Below, piece by piece: positions 51,774 to 59,155 of a DNA stretch of 62,726 bases. The position numbers were made by a program, and so were the translations under genes. The first letter of the stretch is position 1, and every line of letters begins with the position of its first letter. Source of the DNA: Thermoproteota archaeon. GTDB lineage: Archaea > Korarchaeota > Korarchaeia > Korarchaeales > Korarchaeaceae. Location: assembly GCA_027491435.1 (NCBI GenBank), contig JAOZFG010000034.1:1-62726 (forward strand), read 5' to 3'. The notes beneath the pieces were generated by a model. The model saw only the letters and a program-made list of their open reading frames with translations. It was not told the DNA's origin and searched no databases.

Positions 51774-52475
51774 TTATTGGAGGTCTGCCAGGTAGAATTC
51801 AGTCATGTTCCCCTTCCTCCTCTCCCAGACCAGGCCCACCCTCTCTAGGACGCTTAAGTGCCACCTAAGCGTGCCCAAGCTGAGGCCCAGGTCCCTTGAC
51901 ATCTGCCTCAGGTGGGCCCCGGGGTTAACCCTCAGGTACTCTATTATGGCCTGCCTGGTTGAGTTAGTCTCGGGGATCTCAAGGGGCTTAACCACCAGGT
52001 AACAGTCAAAGTTAGAGCAGCAGCTAACCTGCTCAACGTAGACGGGCCTCCCCAGGTGATTTGACAGGAAGCCAGCCAAAAAGCCCCTCATGAAGTTACA
52101 GCCCCTGGTCTTCTTGACCTCCTCGCTGGACTCAACCCTCACCATTATCTCTTCGCCCATCCCTTCGAACTTAACGTCCTTAGCCACTCCTAAAGATTCT
52201 ATAACCGCCTTCAAGCCAGATAGGGGATCCGAGAGCTTCGTCAACTTCTTTGCAATCCTCTCCCCTAACCTGAGGCCGAACATGTATATAAGGAGGCCGC
52301 CCTCAGGGCTTGAGCTTTCCACCAGGGTTATTAAGGTGTAGCAAGCGCTCTTCAGCACACTAGAGGGCTGTTCCCCTAGCACGTCCTTGAGGACGGCCTT
52401 TACCTCCTCAGCCAATCCGGTCCCCTCTTCCCCAGCAGCAGGAGCTTTTAGACTTTCTAGACGTTTGTGCCACAT
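51774..52475 (-). CDS. V4R-like sensor with C-terminal winged helix
   Basis: A 233-residue regulator. The central region matches the V4R (4-vinyl reductase) ligand-binding pattern: a Cys in RGCNFMRGFLAGFLSNHLGR, then VYVEQVSCCSNFDCYLVVKP. The four cysteines could bind a metal, an Fe-S cluster or a small ligand. Residues about 168-230 are a winged helix (LRQMSRDLGLSLGTLRWHLSVLERVGLV with a basic wing). It is divergent from the DsrE-like gene over 38 bp and upstream of the ABC operon on its own strand; both are possible targets. Signal unknown; redox or sulfur is a guess from the neighbour. Confidence 0.65.
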   Translation of the reverse strand: MWHKRLESLKAPAAGEEGTGLAEEVKAVLKDVLGEQPSSVLKSACYTLITLVESSSPEGGLLIYMFGLRLGERIAKKLTKLSDPLSGLKAVIESLGVAKDVKFEGMGEEIMVRVESSEEVKKTRGCNFMRGFLAGFLSNHLGRPVYVEQVSCCSNFDCYLVVKPLEIPETNSTRQAIIEYLRVNPGAHLRQMSRDLGLSLGTLRWHLSVLERVGLVWERRKGNMTEFYLADLQ

Positions 52476-52513
52476 CAGTTATTAAATACTTTTTCATATT
52501 ATACAGGGTCAAT
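52476..52513. promoter_or_regulatory. 38 bp divergent promoter of the V4R regulator and DsrE-like gene
   Basis: Minus-strand TATAATATG (centre near 52500) is about 25 bp from ATG 52475. Plus-strand TTATTAAATA (centre near 52485) is about 29 bp from ATG 52514. The two promoters interleave. Confidence 0.5.
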
Positions 52514-52975
52514 ATGACTAACAAGCTCATGATAGTGGTCAGCAAGGGAACCCTGGACATGGCCTACCCTCCCCTGATCTTGGGGCAGATAGCCGCAAGC
52601 CTTGGGATGGAAGTGGGCTTATTCTTCACGTTCTGGGGGCTAGACGTCATAAGGAAGGATAAGGTGGACAAGCTCAAAGTATCGCCGGTGGGCAACCCTT
52701 CCATGGGAATGCCCAACATCCTGGGGATAATACCTGGCATGACCGACCTGGCGACGTGGATGATGAAGAAGAAGGCAGCTCAGATAGGCATGAAGCCCAT
52801 CAGGGAGATGATAAAGGAGTGCAAAGAGTTAGGAGTTAAGTTCTACGCCTGCTCTAACACCATGGAGATGATGGGCCTGAAGAGGGAGGACCTATTGGAT
52901 GAAGTTGACGACGTGGTAGGGGCCACAGCCTTCCTTAACATGGCCTCTGAGGACTCCATAGTCATGTTCATATAA
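52514..52975 (+). CDS. DsrE/DsrF-like (DsrE2-type) protein
   Basis: A 153-residue protein of the DsrE superfamily, close to the DsrE2 group: VVSKGTLDMAYPPLILGQIAAS is split by strands, FTFWGLDVIRK (about 38-48) is a hallmark, and ACSNTMEMMGL (about 111-121) carries the conserved Cys. Such proteins carry persulfide sulfur or act in peroxide- and sulfur-linked redox reactions. There is one conserved Cys and no TusA or rhodanese neighbour. Divergence from a Cys-rich regulator suggests a sulfur or redox response. Confidence 0.8.
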   Translation: MTNKLMIVVSKGTLDMAYPPLILGQIAASLGMEVGLFFTFWGLDVIRKDKVDKLKVSPVGNPSMGMPNILGIIPGMTDLATWMMKKKAAQIGMKPIREMIKECKELGVKFYACSNTMEMMGLKREDLLDEVDDVVGATAFLNMASEDSIVMFI

Positions 52976-53011
52976 CCTAACAATTTTTTATTGAAACTGT
53001 CCAGTTCCCGG

Positions 53012-53947
53012 ATGGCCATGAGGTTCGCGGTCACCGGTGGGGCCGGGTTCATCGGGAGCAACTTGACAGCCAAACTGCTGTGCGAGGGCCACAAGGTATA
53101 CGTGGTGGACAACCTAACGACCGGATCTCCGGAGGTGGTCAAGCTCCTCAAAAGGGGAGGGGCTGAGTTCATACAGGGCAACGCTTCCAAGGCCGCCGAG
53201 CTACAGGTAGACGGGATATTTCACCTGGGAATGCCTTCAAGCTCTCCCATGTACAAGGAGAACCCGGAGCTAGTGGTTGAGGTGATGCAGGACTTCGTCA
53301 GGATAATGGAGAGGGCTAAGGAAGGTGTTAAGGTGGTGATGGCCTCAACCTCATCCCTCTACAACGGGCACGAGCCCCCCCATCACGAGGACCTGCCCGT
53401 CCTAGTTACCGATTACTACACCGAAGCCAGGTATTGGGCCGAGAGGTTGGCCCAGGTTTACAGGCTATTGCACGAAGTTGAGTACGTTGCGTTAAGGTTG
53501 TTCAGCGTTTACGGGCCCAATGAAAGGCCTAAGGGGAGGTTTGCCAACGTCCTCTCCCAGATGATATGGGCTGGCCTGGAGGGAAGGCCCTTCGTAATAT
53601 ACGGGGACGGGAGCCAGACCAGAGACTTCGTTTACGTGGAGGACGTGGTCGATGCCTTCATCAAGTCCATGGAGAAGGACGTCAGTGGCGTCTTTAACGT
53701 GGGGACAGGAAAGGAGACCAGCTTTAACGAGCTCGCGGCCAAGATAAGGGAAGTCACGGGTCTAAATCTGAAGCTGGAGTACAGGGAGAACCCCATAAAG
53801 AATTACGTGTACAGGACTGGGGCCTCCACCGTTAGGGCTGAAAAGGAGCTTGGGTTTAAGGCCAAGGTCACCCTGGAGGAGGGGATAAGCAAGGTTTACC
53901 CAGTGTACAAGGAGGGAAAGCTGGAGTTCATTTGTAAGGTGGTTTAA
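53012..53947 (+). CDS. NAD-dependent sugar-nucleotide epimerase/dehydratase
   Basis: A 311-residue extended SDR. The Rossmann motif TGGAGFIGSN is at the start; STSSLYNGHEPP, LRLFSVYGPNE and GDGSQTRDFVYVEDVVDA are typical of the GalE/RmlB group. The usual catalytic Tyr-x3-Lys reads YTEAR here, with Arg in place of Lys. The start is set at ATG 53012, about 26 bp after an AT-rich box (TTTTTTATTG, 52982-52991); an earlier TTG is rejected. With the flippase-like gene 21 bp downstream it probably serves glycan synthesis for envelope or protein glycosylation. Confidence 0.82.
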   Translation: MAMRFAVTGGAGFIGSNLTAKLLCEGHKVYVVDNLTTGSPEVVKLLKRGGAEFIQGNASKAAELQVDGIFHLGMPSSSPMYKENPELVVEVMQDFVRIMERAKEGVKVVMASTSSLYNGHEPPHHEDLPVLVTDYYTEARYWAERLAQVYRLLHEVEYVALRLFSVYGPNERPKGRFANVLSQMIWAGLEGRPFVIYGDGSQTRDFVYVEDVVDAFIKSMEKDVSGVFNVGTGKETSFNELAAKIREVTGLNLKLEYRENPIKNYVYRTGASTVRAEKELGFKAKVTLEEGISKVYPVYKEGKLEFICKVV

Positions 53948-53968
53948 ACGGAAGAGGCTAAGGAGGTA

Positions 53969-55402
53969 GTGCGGGGAGGGCTCTGGCTCTCCCTGAGAAC
54001 AGCCGTGAACACGGTGGTGGGGCTTCTCTACTGGCTCTTAATGTCGCTCGTCATAAGCCCAGAGCAAGTGGGCATGGCCAGCGCCGTCGTGACCATGTAC
54101 ACCGTGGTGACCGGCATCTCCTTCTTGGGGATGCCCTCCGCCCTGCAGAAGTTCATAGGCTCATCTTTGGGAAGGGGCGATAAGGAGCACGCCGATAGGC
54201 TATTCTGGAGCGCCTTGACCTTCCTAACGCTTATAGACTTGCTAGCTGGTTTAGCGTTCATGGTCTTAGGGACCTACGGAATTTCGATCATCTCCTTTAG
54301 CCCAGACATGATGGTTTACACGGGCCTGCTCACCTGTTTAGGCTGGTCAGCTATCCTGGACTCGTTGCTCATTGCCCACCAGAGGGTCAAGGCTAACTCC
54401 CTCTTCAGGATTGCAGGCAACGTGGTCAGGCTCATCTCGGGACTAGCCCTAGTGTTTATGGGAATGGGGTGGTTGGGCGCTGTTTTAGGCTACCTCTTGG
54501 GATTTTTGACCGCCGCCCTAGGGATTAGCCTCTACTCCATTAGGATCATCTCCCTCAGGTCGCCATCAGCCAGGTGCGTCTTTAAGCTCTTGAAAGCCGG
54601 TGTCTCAATATACTTACCCAACGCCATAAGGTTGGTTGGACAGCACGCCAGTGTCTTAGCCGTCTACGGGGTGGGAGGGGGATTTGAGACGGGCCCCTAC
54701 TACATGGCTTACATGGGGGCTACGATAGCTATCATGTTCAGCAACATGCTCTTCTCCTACCTAATCCCGGTATTGAGTAGGATGGAGGTAAGCAGGAGGG
54801 AGGAACTGGCGTACAGGGTGACCAAGCTCGGGATGCTCCTCACCTCCCTAATAGCCGCTGAGCTCTTCTCCTTTCCTGAGTTCTTCCTGGGCTTCCTGGG
54901 AAAGGGATACCTGGTAGCTTCCACCCCCTTGAGGATACTGTCCCTAGCAGCTACCCTCTCCTCCCTCATCTTCGTCTCTAGCGTGGTGACCTTCGTTAAC
55001 GACAAGTACCTGTACACCCTAAGCATAGGGCTAGCCTCCAGCGTCCCCAGGCTAATCCTCTACTTCTACTTGGCCCCTGCCATGGGGAGCGTTGGTGCCT
55101 CCCTGGCCTTTCTAATAGGGGCCGTTATAGGGATTGCGTTCTCGATGTACACCCTTCACAGGATAGGCTTCCGCCTGATTAGGAAGGACGTTCTCATCAT
55201 TTCCTTCTCTCCATTTGTAGTGGGCGCCCTGCTTTCCCTCACCTGGCCGCCTTTAGGCGTCCTGTTAATCCCGATCGTGACCTTGTTCGCCTTCATGAGG
55301 GCTAAACTGTTGAAAAAAGGGGAAATTAAGTTGGTGGTGGAGACCCTCGCCCCAGGCCTGAAGGTTCCGAGCTGGCTTGTCCAATTCGTTTTCGGCTCAT
55401 AA
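53969..55402 (+). CDS. Polysaccharide flippase-like membrane protein (MOP superfamily)
   Basis: A 477-residue protein with about 12-14 hydrophobic helices, matching lipid-linked sugar flippases (Wzx/MATE-like). Helix 1 begins GLWLSLRTAVNTVVGLLYWL and EQVGMASAVVTMY follows in the first loop, as in this family. The GTG start is preceded by AAGGAGG. It lies downstream of the epimerase and probably moves lipid-linked glycans across the membrane, for example for the surface proteins in this window with many glycosylation sites. Its end overlaps the convergent small membrane gene by 6 bp. Confidence 0.78.
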   Translation: MRGGLWLSLRTAVNTVVGLLYWLLMSLVISPEQVGMASAVVTMYTVVTGISFLGMPSALQKFIGSSLGRGDKEHADRLFWSALTFLTLIDLLAGLAFMVLGTYGISIISFSPDMMVYTGLLTCLGWSAILDSLLIAHQRVKANSLFRIAGNVVRLISGLALVFMGMGWLGAVLGYLLGFLTAALGISLYSIRIISLRSPSARCVFKLLKAGVSIYLPNAIRLVGQHASVLAVYGVGGGFETGPYYMAYMGATIAIMFSNMLFSYLIPVLSRMEVSRREELAYRVTKLGMLLTSLIAAELFSFPEFFLGFLGKGYLVASTPLRILSLAATLSSLIFVSSVVTFVNDKYLYTLSIGLASSVPRLILYFYLAPAMGSVGASLAFLIGAVIGIAFSMYTLHRIGFRLIRKDVLIISFSPFVVGALLSLTWPPLGVLLIPIVTLFAFMRAKLLKKGEIKLVVETLAPGLKVPSWLVQFVFGS

Positions 55403-55759
55403 CATCCTCGCTATTCCCAGCACTATCAGCACAATTATGTTAAGAATCCAGGCAACTACTGAGATGAGGATTGCATGCCCCCAGCCCACGTTAAACCAAG
55501 ACTTGAGCAGGAGCAGCCAGAGTATCAAGACAACTATTCCCAATATCAGGCGGCTTAACGGAAATCTGAAGAGGGCTAGCAACACTTTGTTGAATATGAA
55601 GTCCACTATGGCCCAAACTATAGCTAAGCCTAGCACTGAGATGAACGGCTTCTCCTTCTCCTTAGGGAGCACAAATATCTGGGCCGCCCATATAACGACT
55701 GCCGAAACGATCAAACTTATGATGGCCCTGAAGAGGGCAGCAATAGTCAACGCTACCAT
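55397..55759 (-). CDS. Small four-helix membrane protein
   Basis: A 120-residue hydrophobic protein with four predicted helices (about 5-27, 40-62, 67-86 and 94-117) separated by short loops, one with KEKEKP. I recognise no family and see no conserved charged or Cys residues inside the helices. It is a single gene facing the flippase-like gene. The 200 bp beyond its start hold only the promoter of the next operon. Confidence 0.55.
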   Translation of the reverse strand: MVALTIAALFRAIISLIVSAVVIWAAQIFVLPKEKEKPFISVLGLAIVWAIVDFIFNKVLLALFRFPLSRLILGIVVLILWLLLLKSWFNVGWGHAILISVVAWILNIIVLIVLGIARML

Positions 55760-55933
55760 ATGTCATTGGGAAGCCCTTTCATTTAACCCTTTGCTGACCC
55801 TCCAGTACTAGTTCAGGGACGGGCCGCAATAAAGTTGCTGTGTGATTATAAGCGCTTTGAGAGGGGCCTCCAGGCCCTCCACTAACAACCTTATCCAAGA
55901 GGGTCAAGATCTGCAAACGTGACAGCGCCGGGA

Positions 55934-55942
55934 AATTAATTA
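55934..55942 (+). promoter_or_regulatory. TATA-like box of the acyl-CoA ligase/lyase operon
   Basis: AATTAATTA centred near 55938 predicts a transcript start at about 55962-55966, right where the ligase beta subunit should begin. Confidence 0.45.
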
Positions 55943-55960
55943 GTTTTCAGTGTCTTACGG

Positions 55961-57163
55961 CTGGGTGATAGCAGGGCCAAGCTTCTGGAGTATCAGTCCA
56001 AGGAGATCCTCCGTGATTATGGGATTCGAGTTCCTAGGGGCGTAGTCTTGGATTCCCCTAGGGAGGTGGATATGGGGCCTGTTTACATTAAGGCACAGCT
56101 TCCATTCACGGGCAGGAAGTCCGTGGGAGCTGTAATTAGGGCGGAGCCCCACCAGGTTAAGGAAGTGGTGGAAAGGCTCCTCTCCTCAGAGTTTAGGGGC
56201 TTCAGGCCTAAGAAAGTGTTGGTGGAGGAGGCCGTCCCAGTAATAGCTGAACTGATGGTTGGTGTGACCGTAAACTACTCCAGGAAGGTGAAAGGGCCCG
56301 TAGTAGTTGCCTCGCCATCAGGTGGAACTGGTGTAGAGGAGAGGGAAGCTTTAAGTGTGCCTGTAAACTACTTGGAGGGCCCACCCGACCTCACCGATAA
56401 GCTCAGGGAGATGGGCTTTCCCAGGGCCGAGGAAGTGAACAGGATAATAGAGAAGGTTTACCAGATTTTCGTGGACTACGACGCTAGAAGCGTTGAAATC
56501 AACCCTTTAGCCTTAACTCCGGACGGGTTCGTGGCCCTAGACGCCAGAATAGACCTGGACGATCACGCCCTCTTCAGGCATCAGGTTAGGGTAGAGGTGC
56601 CCAAGGACTTAAACAGAGATCCCACAGAGCTTGAGCTAGCCATGTGGTACTGGGACGAGGTGGATCCAAGGGGAACGGGCTACTTCATACTCCTACCCGT
56701 GGAAGGCGAGCCCTACGTTGGGTTTCATGGGATAGGTGGAGGAGGGGCCATGCTGGCCGCGGACGCTTTGATTAGGAAGGGGGTAAGGATAGCGAACTAC
56801 GCAGACACTAGTGGGGACCCACCAGCGTCCAAGGTTTACAGGGTGATAAGGACCATCCTCAGCATCCCGGGGATCAGCGGCTACATAATGATGGGCAGCG
56901 TAATGGCTAGCCAGGAGCAGTGGCACCACGCCCACGCCCTGGTCAAGGCCTTCAGGGAGATGCTCTCAGACAGGAAGGGCTTTCCTGCCCTGATCCTGCT
57001 GGCAGGTAACAAGGAGAGGGAGAGCCACGAAATAATAAGGAGGGGGCTTAGGGGCCTTCCAATAAGGTACGAGCTTTACGGCAGGGACTACATCTACGAG
57101 ACCGATTACATAGCTGAGAGGATGAAAGTCATGGTGGAGGAGTATAGGGAGGGGATGTCATGA
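55961..57163 (+). CDS. ATP-grasp acyl-CoA ligase beta subunit (SucC/MtkA-like), unusual start
   Basis: About 400 residues of the succinyl-/malate-CoA ligase beta family. The homologous N-terminus AKLLEYQSKEILRDYGIRVP is encoded from 55976, but no ATG, GTG or TTG precedes it in frame after the stop at 55937-55939. Possible explanations are a CTG start at 55961 or a one-base error near a GTG at 55965. The first ordinary in-frame start, TTG 56048, would delete the N-terminal ATP-grasp strand. Motifs: VEINPLAL and ALDARIDLDD (Mg-ATP site), then IGGGGAML and ANYADTSGDPPASKV, matching the C-terminal domain that receives the phosphate and contacts the alpha subunit. It would form an acyl-CoA from a carboxylate with ATP; the acid is unknown. 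Confidence 0.75.
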   Translation: MGDSRAKLLEYQSKEILRDYGIRVPRGVVLDSPREVDMGPVYIKAQLPFTGRKSVGAVIRAEPHQVKEVVERLLSSEFRGFRPKKVLVEEAVPVIAELMVGVTVNYSRKVKGPVVVASPSGGTGVEEREALSVPVNYLEGPPDLTDKLREMGFPRAEEVNRIIEKVYQIFVDYDARSVEINPLALTPDGFVALDARIDLDDHALFRHQVRVEVPKDLNRDPTELELAMWYWDEVDPRGTGYFILLPVEGEPYVGFHGIGGGGAMLAADALIRKGVRIANYADTSGDPPASKVYRVIRTILSIPGISGYIMMGSVMASQEQWHHAHALVKAFREMLSDRKGFPALILLAGNKERESHEIIRRGLRGLPIRYELYGRDYIYETDYIAERMKVMVEEYREGMS

Positions 57164-57423
57164 TCTCATTTAGGACCAGGACCGCCACCGTTAGGATAAA
57201 CTTGGACGAGTGTGTCGCTCCCGATTGCGGCTTCGCCTGCGTAAAGGCGTGCAGGCTGTACGGTAGAGGAGTTCTAAAGATAGAGAAAGGAAAGCCGGCG
57301 ATGGCCGTTACAGAGGAAGAAGCCGAGAGGATAGATAACGAGTGCCTAGCCTGTGAGATCCACTGCTACTGGTATGGAAGCGGGGCAGTTTCAGTCATAG
57401 TACCTATGGAGGTGCCCCCATGA
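57160..57423 (+). CDS. Small iron-sulfur protein (7 Cys) within the ligase operon
   Basis: An 87-residue protein with C18, C23, C27, C31 (DECVAPDCGFACVKAC) and C62, C65, C69 (NECLACEIHC). The spacing differs from a regular 2[4Fe-4S] ferredoxin; it recalls FixX-like ferredoxins, where one cluster is kept. One or two clusters are possible. It lies between the genes for the beta and alpha ligase subunits, overlapping both by 4 bp, so it should be made in equal amounts. A redox protein in this position is unexpected, as the ligase reaction needs no electrons. Confidence 0.65.
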   Translation: MISFRTRTATVRINLDECVAPDCGFACVKACRLYGRGVLKIEKGKPAMAVTEEEAERIDNECLACEIHCYWYGSGAVSVIVPMEVPP

Positions 57424-58298
57424 TAGGTGCAGACACCAGGGTATTAGTTCAGGGGATAACTGGCCGTACGGGCGAGTTCGCCACAAGGTACATGCTCGAG
57501 TATGGAACTAGAGTTGTTGGCGGCGTCACCCCGGGCCGGGGAGGGAGGAAGGTTTGGGGCGTACCAGTCTTCGACACGGTCTCTGAGGCAGTGGAGAAGG
57601 TGGGGCCCATTGACGCCTCGGTTGCTTTAGTCCCTCCCTCTCACATAAAGGAGGCCGTGCTTGAGGCCATAGATTCTGGGATAAAGTTAATACTGGTTCC
57701 CACGGAGAGGGTTCCCCTCCACGACGCCATGTACTTCCTGGCCTACGCGGAAAGGAAGGGTACCAGGGTGATAGGCCCCGGTTCCTTCGGAATTATAAGG
57801 CCGGGGGAGGCTGTGATGGGGTGGGTAGGCGGCTCCCTGGAGCTATCCAGGGAGGCGTTCAGGCCCGGGATCGTGGGGGTCATATCCAGGAGCGGAGGCC
57901 AGACGACCACCATATCCTGGGCTCTAAGCCAGGCTGGTCTGGGGGTCTCCTTAGCTGTACACGTGGGCTCAGAGCCCCTGGTCGGCACTACAGAGTACGA
58001 CGTCCTGGAGTTCATGGGCAAGGACGATAGAACCAAAGCGGTGGTCATATTCGCTGAGATAGGAGGGGTTCAAGAGGAGGAGGCCGCCGAGCTCATTAAG
58101 GAGTATGAGAAGCCTGTAGTAGCTTATGTGGCTGGAAGCATGCTCCCCAAGGGGATGAGATTCTCCCACGCTAGCGCCATCGTTGAAGGGGATAAGGGAT
58201 CGGCTGAAAGCAAGATAAGGGCCTTTAAGGAGTCGGGAGCTTTGGTTGCGTCCTCCCCTAAGGAAATCGTCGAGCTGGTTAGGAGGTCGGTAAAATGA
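57420..58298 (+). CDS. Acyl-CoA ligase alpha subunit (SucD/MtkB-like)
   Basis: A 292-residue alpha subunit. An N-terminal CoA-binding Rossmann fold has VQGITGRTGEFATRYM and GGVTPGRGG; the middle has GPGSFGIIRPGE; the phospho-histidine loop is RFSHASAIVEGDKGSAESK, corresponding to the GHAGA loop of SucD with one Gly replaced by Ser. It pairs with the beta subunit encoded at 55961. Family members include succinyl-, malate- and citryl-CoA synthetases. The CitE-like lyase next door favours malate, citrate or citramalate over succinate. Confidence 0.85.
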   Translation: MIGADTRVLVQGITGRTGEFATRYMLEYGTRVVGGVTPGRGGRKVWGVPVFDTVSEAVEKVGPIDASVALVPPSHIKEAVLEAIDSGIKLILVPTERVPLHDAMYFLAYAERKGTRVIGPGSFGIIRPGEAVMGWVGGSLELSREAFRPGIVGVISRSGGQTTTISWALSQAGLGVSLAVHVGSEPLVGTTEYDVLEFMGKDDRTKAVVIFAEIGGVQEEEAAELIKEYEKPVVAYVAGSMLPKGMRFSHASAIVEGDKGSAESKIRAFKESGALVASSPKEIVELVRRSVK

Positions 58299-59155
58299 TG
58301 AGGTCACTACTTTTCGTCCCGGCCAACAGCTGGAGGCTTCTCCTAAGCTCGGTCAAGTCTGAAGCGGACGCTGTCGTTCTAGACCTGGAGGACTCGGTCC
58401 CCATAGGGGAGAAGGAAACTGCCAGGTGGTTCGTCAAGGAGTTCCTTAGGGAGGTTAGAGACAGCTATAGGGGTAAGGTGTTCGTCAGGGTGAACGGGAT
58501 CGAGACTGGCCTCACAGAGGAGGATTTAAAGTACGTGGTCAACAGGGGCTTAGATGGGCTCGTCCTCCCTAAGGCGACCGCTGAGGGCGTGGTCAAGCTA
58601 ACTTCAATGGTCAAGCCTTTAGAATCTAGCGAGCTGAGGTTGCCCGTGATCCCCCTACTAGAGACCGCTAGAGGGGTCCTGGAAGCCAAGGAGGTCGTGT
58701 CACTGCCTAGGGTTCGAGCCTTGGCCTTTGGTATGGGCGATTACCTGAGGGAGCTAGGCTTGGACGTGAACGTGTCGGACCAGGAGTGGGAGGTGCTCTT
58801 CGCCAGGTCAATGGTGAGTACCTCGGCGGCCATGGGAAACGTCCCAGCCATAGACACGCCGTTCCTGGGGCTTATAATAGATAGGGAGGGTGTGAGGAGG
58901 CAGGCCCTGATAGCTAGGAGGCTGGGCTTCAGCGGGAAGTTCGCCATCCACCCATCGCACGTTCCGGTGATAAACGAGGTATTTACCCCCTCTGAGACCG
59001 AGGTCAGGGAGGCTGAGGAGATAGTTAGAGCCTACGAGGAAGCGGTAAGAAGGGGGCTAGGTGCCACCTCTCTGAGGGGGATGATGATAGACAGAATGAA
59101 TTACGAGAGGGCTAAGAGGTTGTTGAGGGAGGTAAGCGAACTTGACGGCGGTTGA
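58295..59155 (+). CDS. CitE-like acyl-CoA lyase (HpcH/HpaI aldolase family)
   Basis: A 286-residue TIM-barrel lyase of the CitE/malyl-CoA lyase group. RSLLFVPANSWRLL and ADAVVLDLEDSVP begin it; the Arg in FVRVNG, metal-ligand Glu in PLLETARGV and Asp in FGMGDYLRELG are present, and IHPSHVPVINEVFTP precedes the C-terminal helix that covers the active site. It cleaves a 3-hydroxyacyl-CoA such as malyl-CoA, citramalyl-CoA or citryl-CoA to acetyl-CoA plus an oxoacid. Size fits the short CitE-like type. It overlaps ligase alpha by 4 bp and the PrpD gene by 14 bp. Confidence 0.85.
   Translation: MMRSLLFVPANSWRLLLSSVKSEADAVVLDLEDSVPIGEKETARWFVKEFLREVRDSYRGKVFVRVNGIETGLTEEDLKYVVNRGLDGLVLPKATAEGVVKLTSMVKPLESSELRLPVIPLLETARGVLEAKEVVSLPRVRALAFGMGDYLRELGLDVNVSDQEWEVLFARSMVSTSAAMGNVPAIDTPFLGLIIDREGVRRQALIARRLGFSGKFAIHPSHVPVINEVFTPSETEVREAEEIVRAYEEAVRRGLGATSLRGMMIDRMNYERAKRLLREVSELDGG

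Noticed and set aside
55965-56045. GTG-initiated 26-codon frame at the TATA-predicted start
   Set aside because: It runs out of frame with the clear ligase beta N-terminus encoded by the same bases; more likely the sign of an unusual start or a one-base error than a real peptide.
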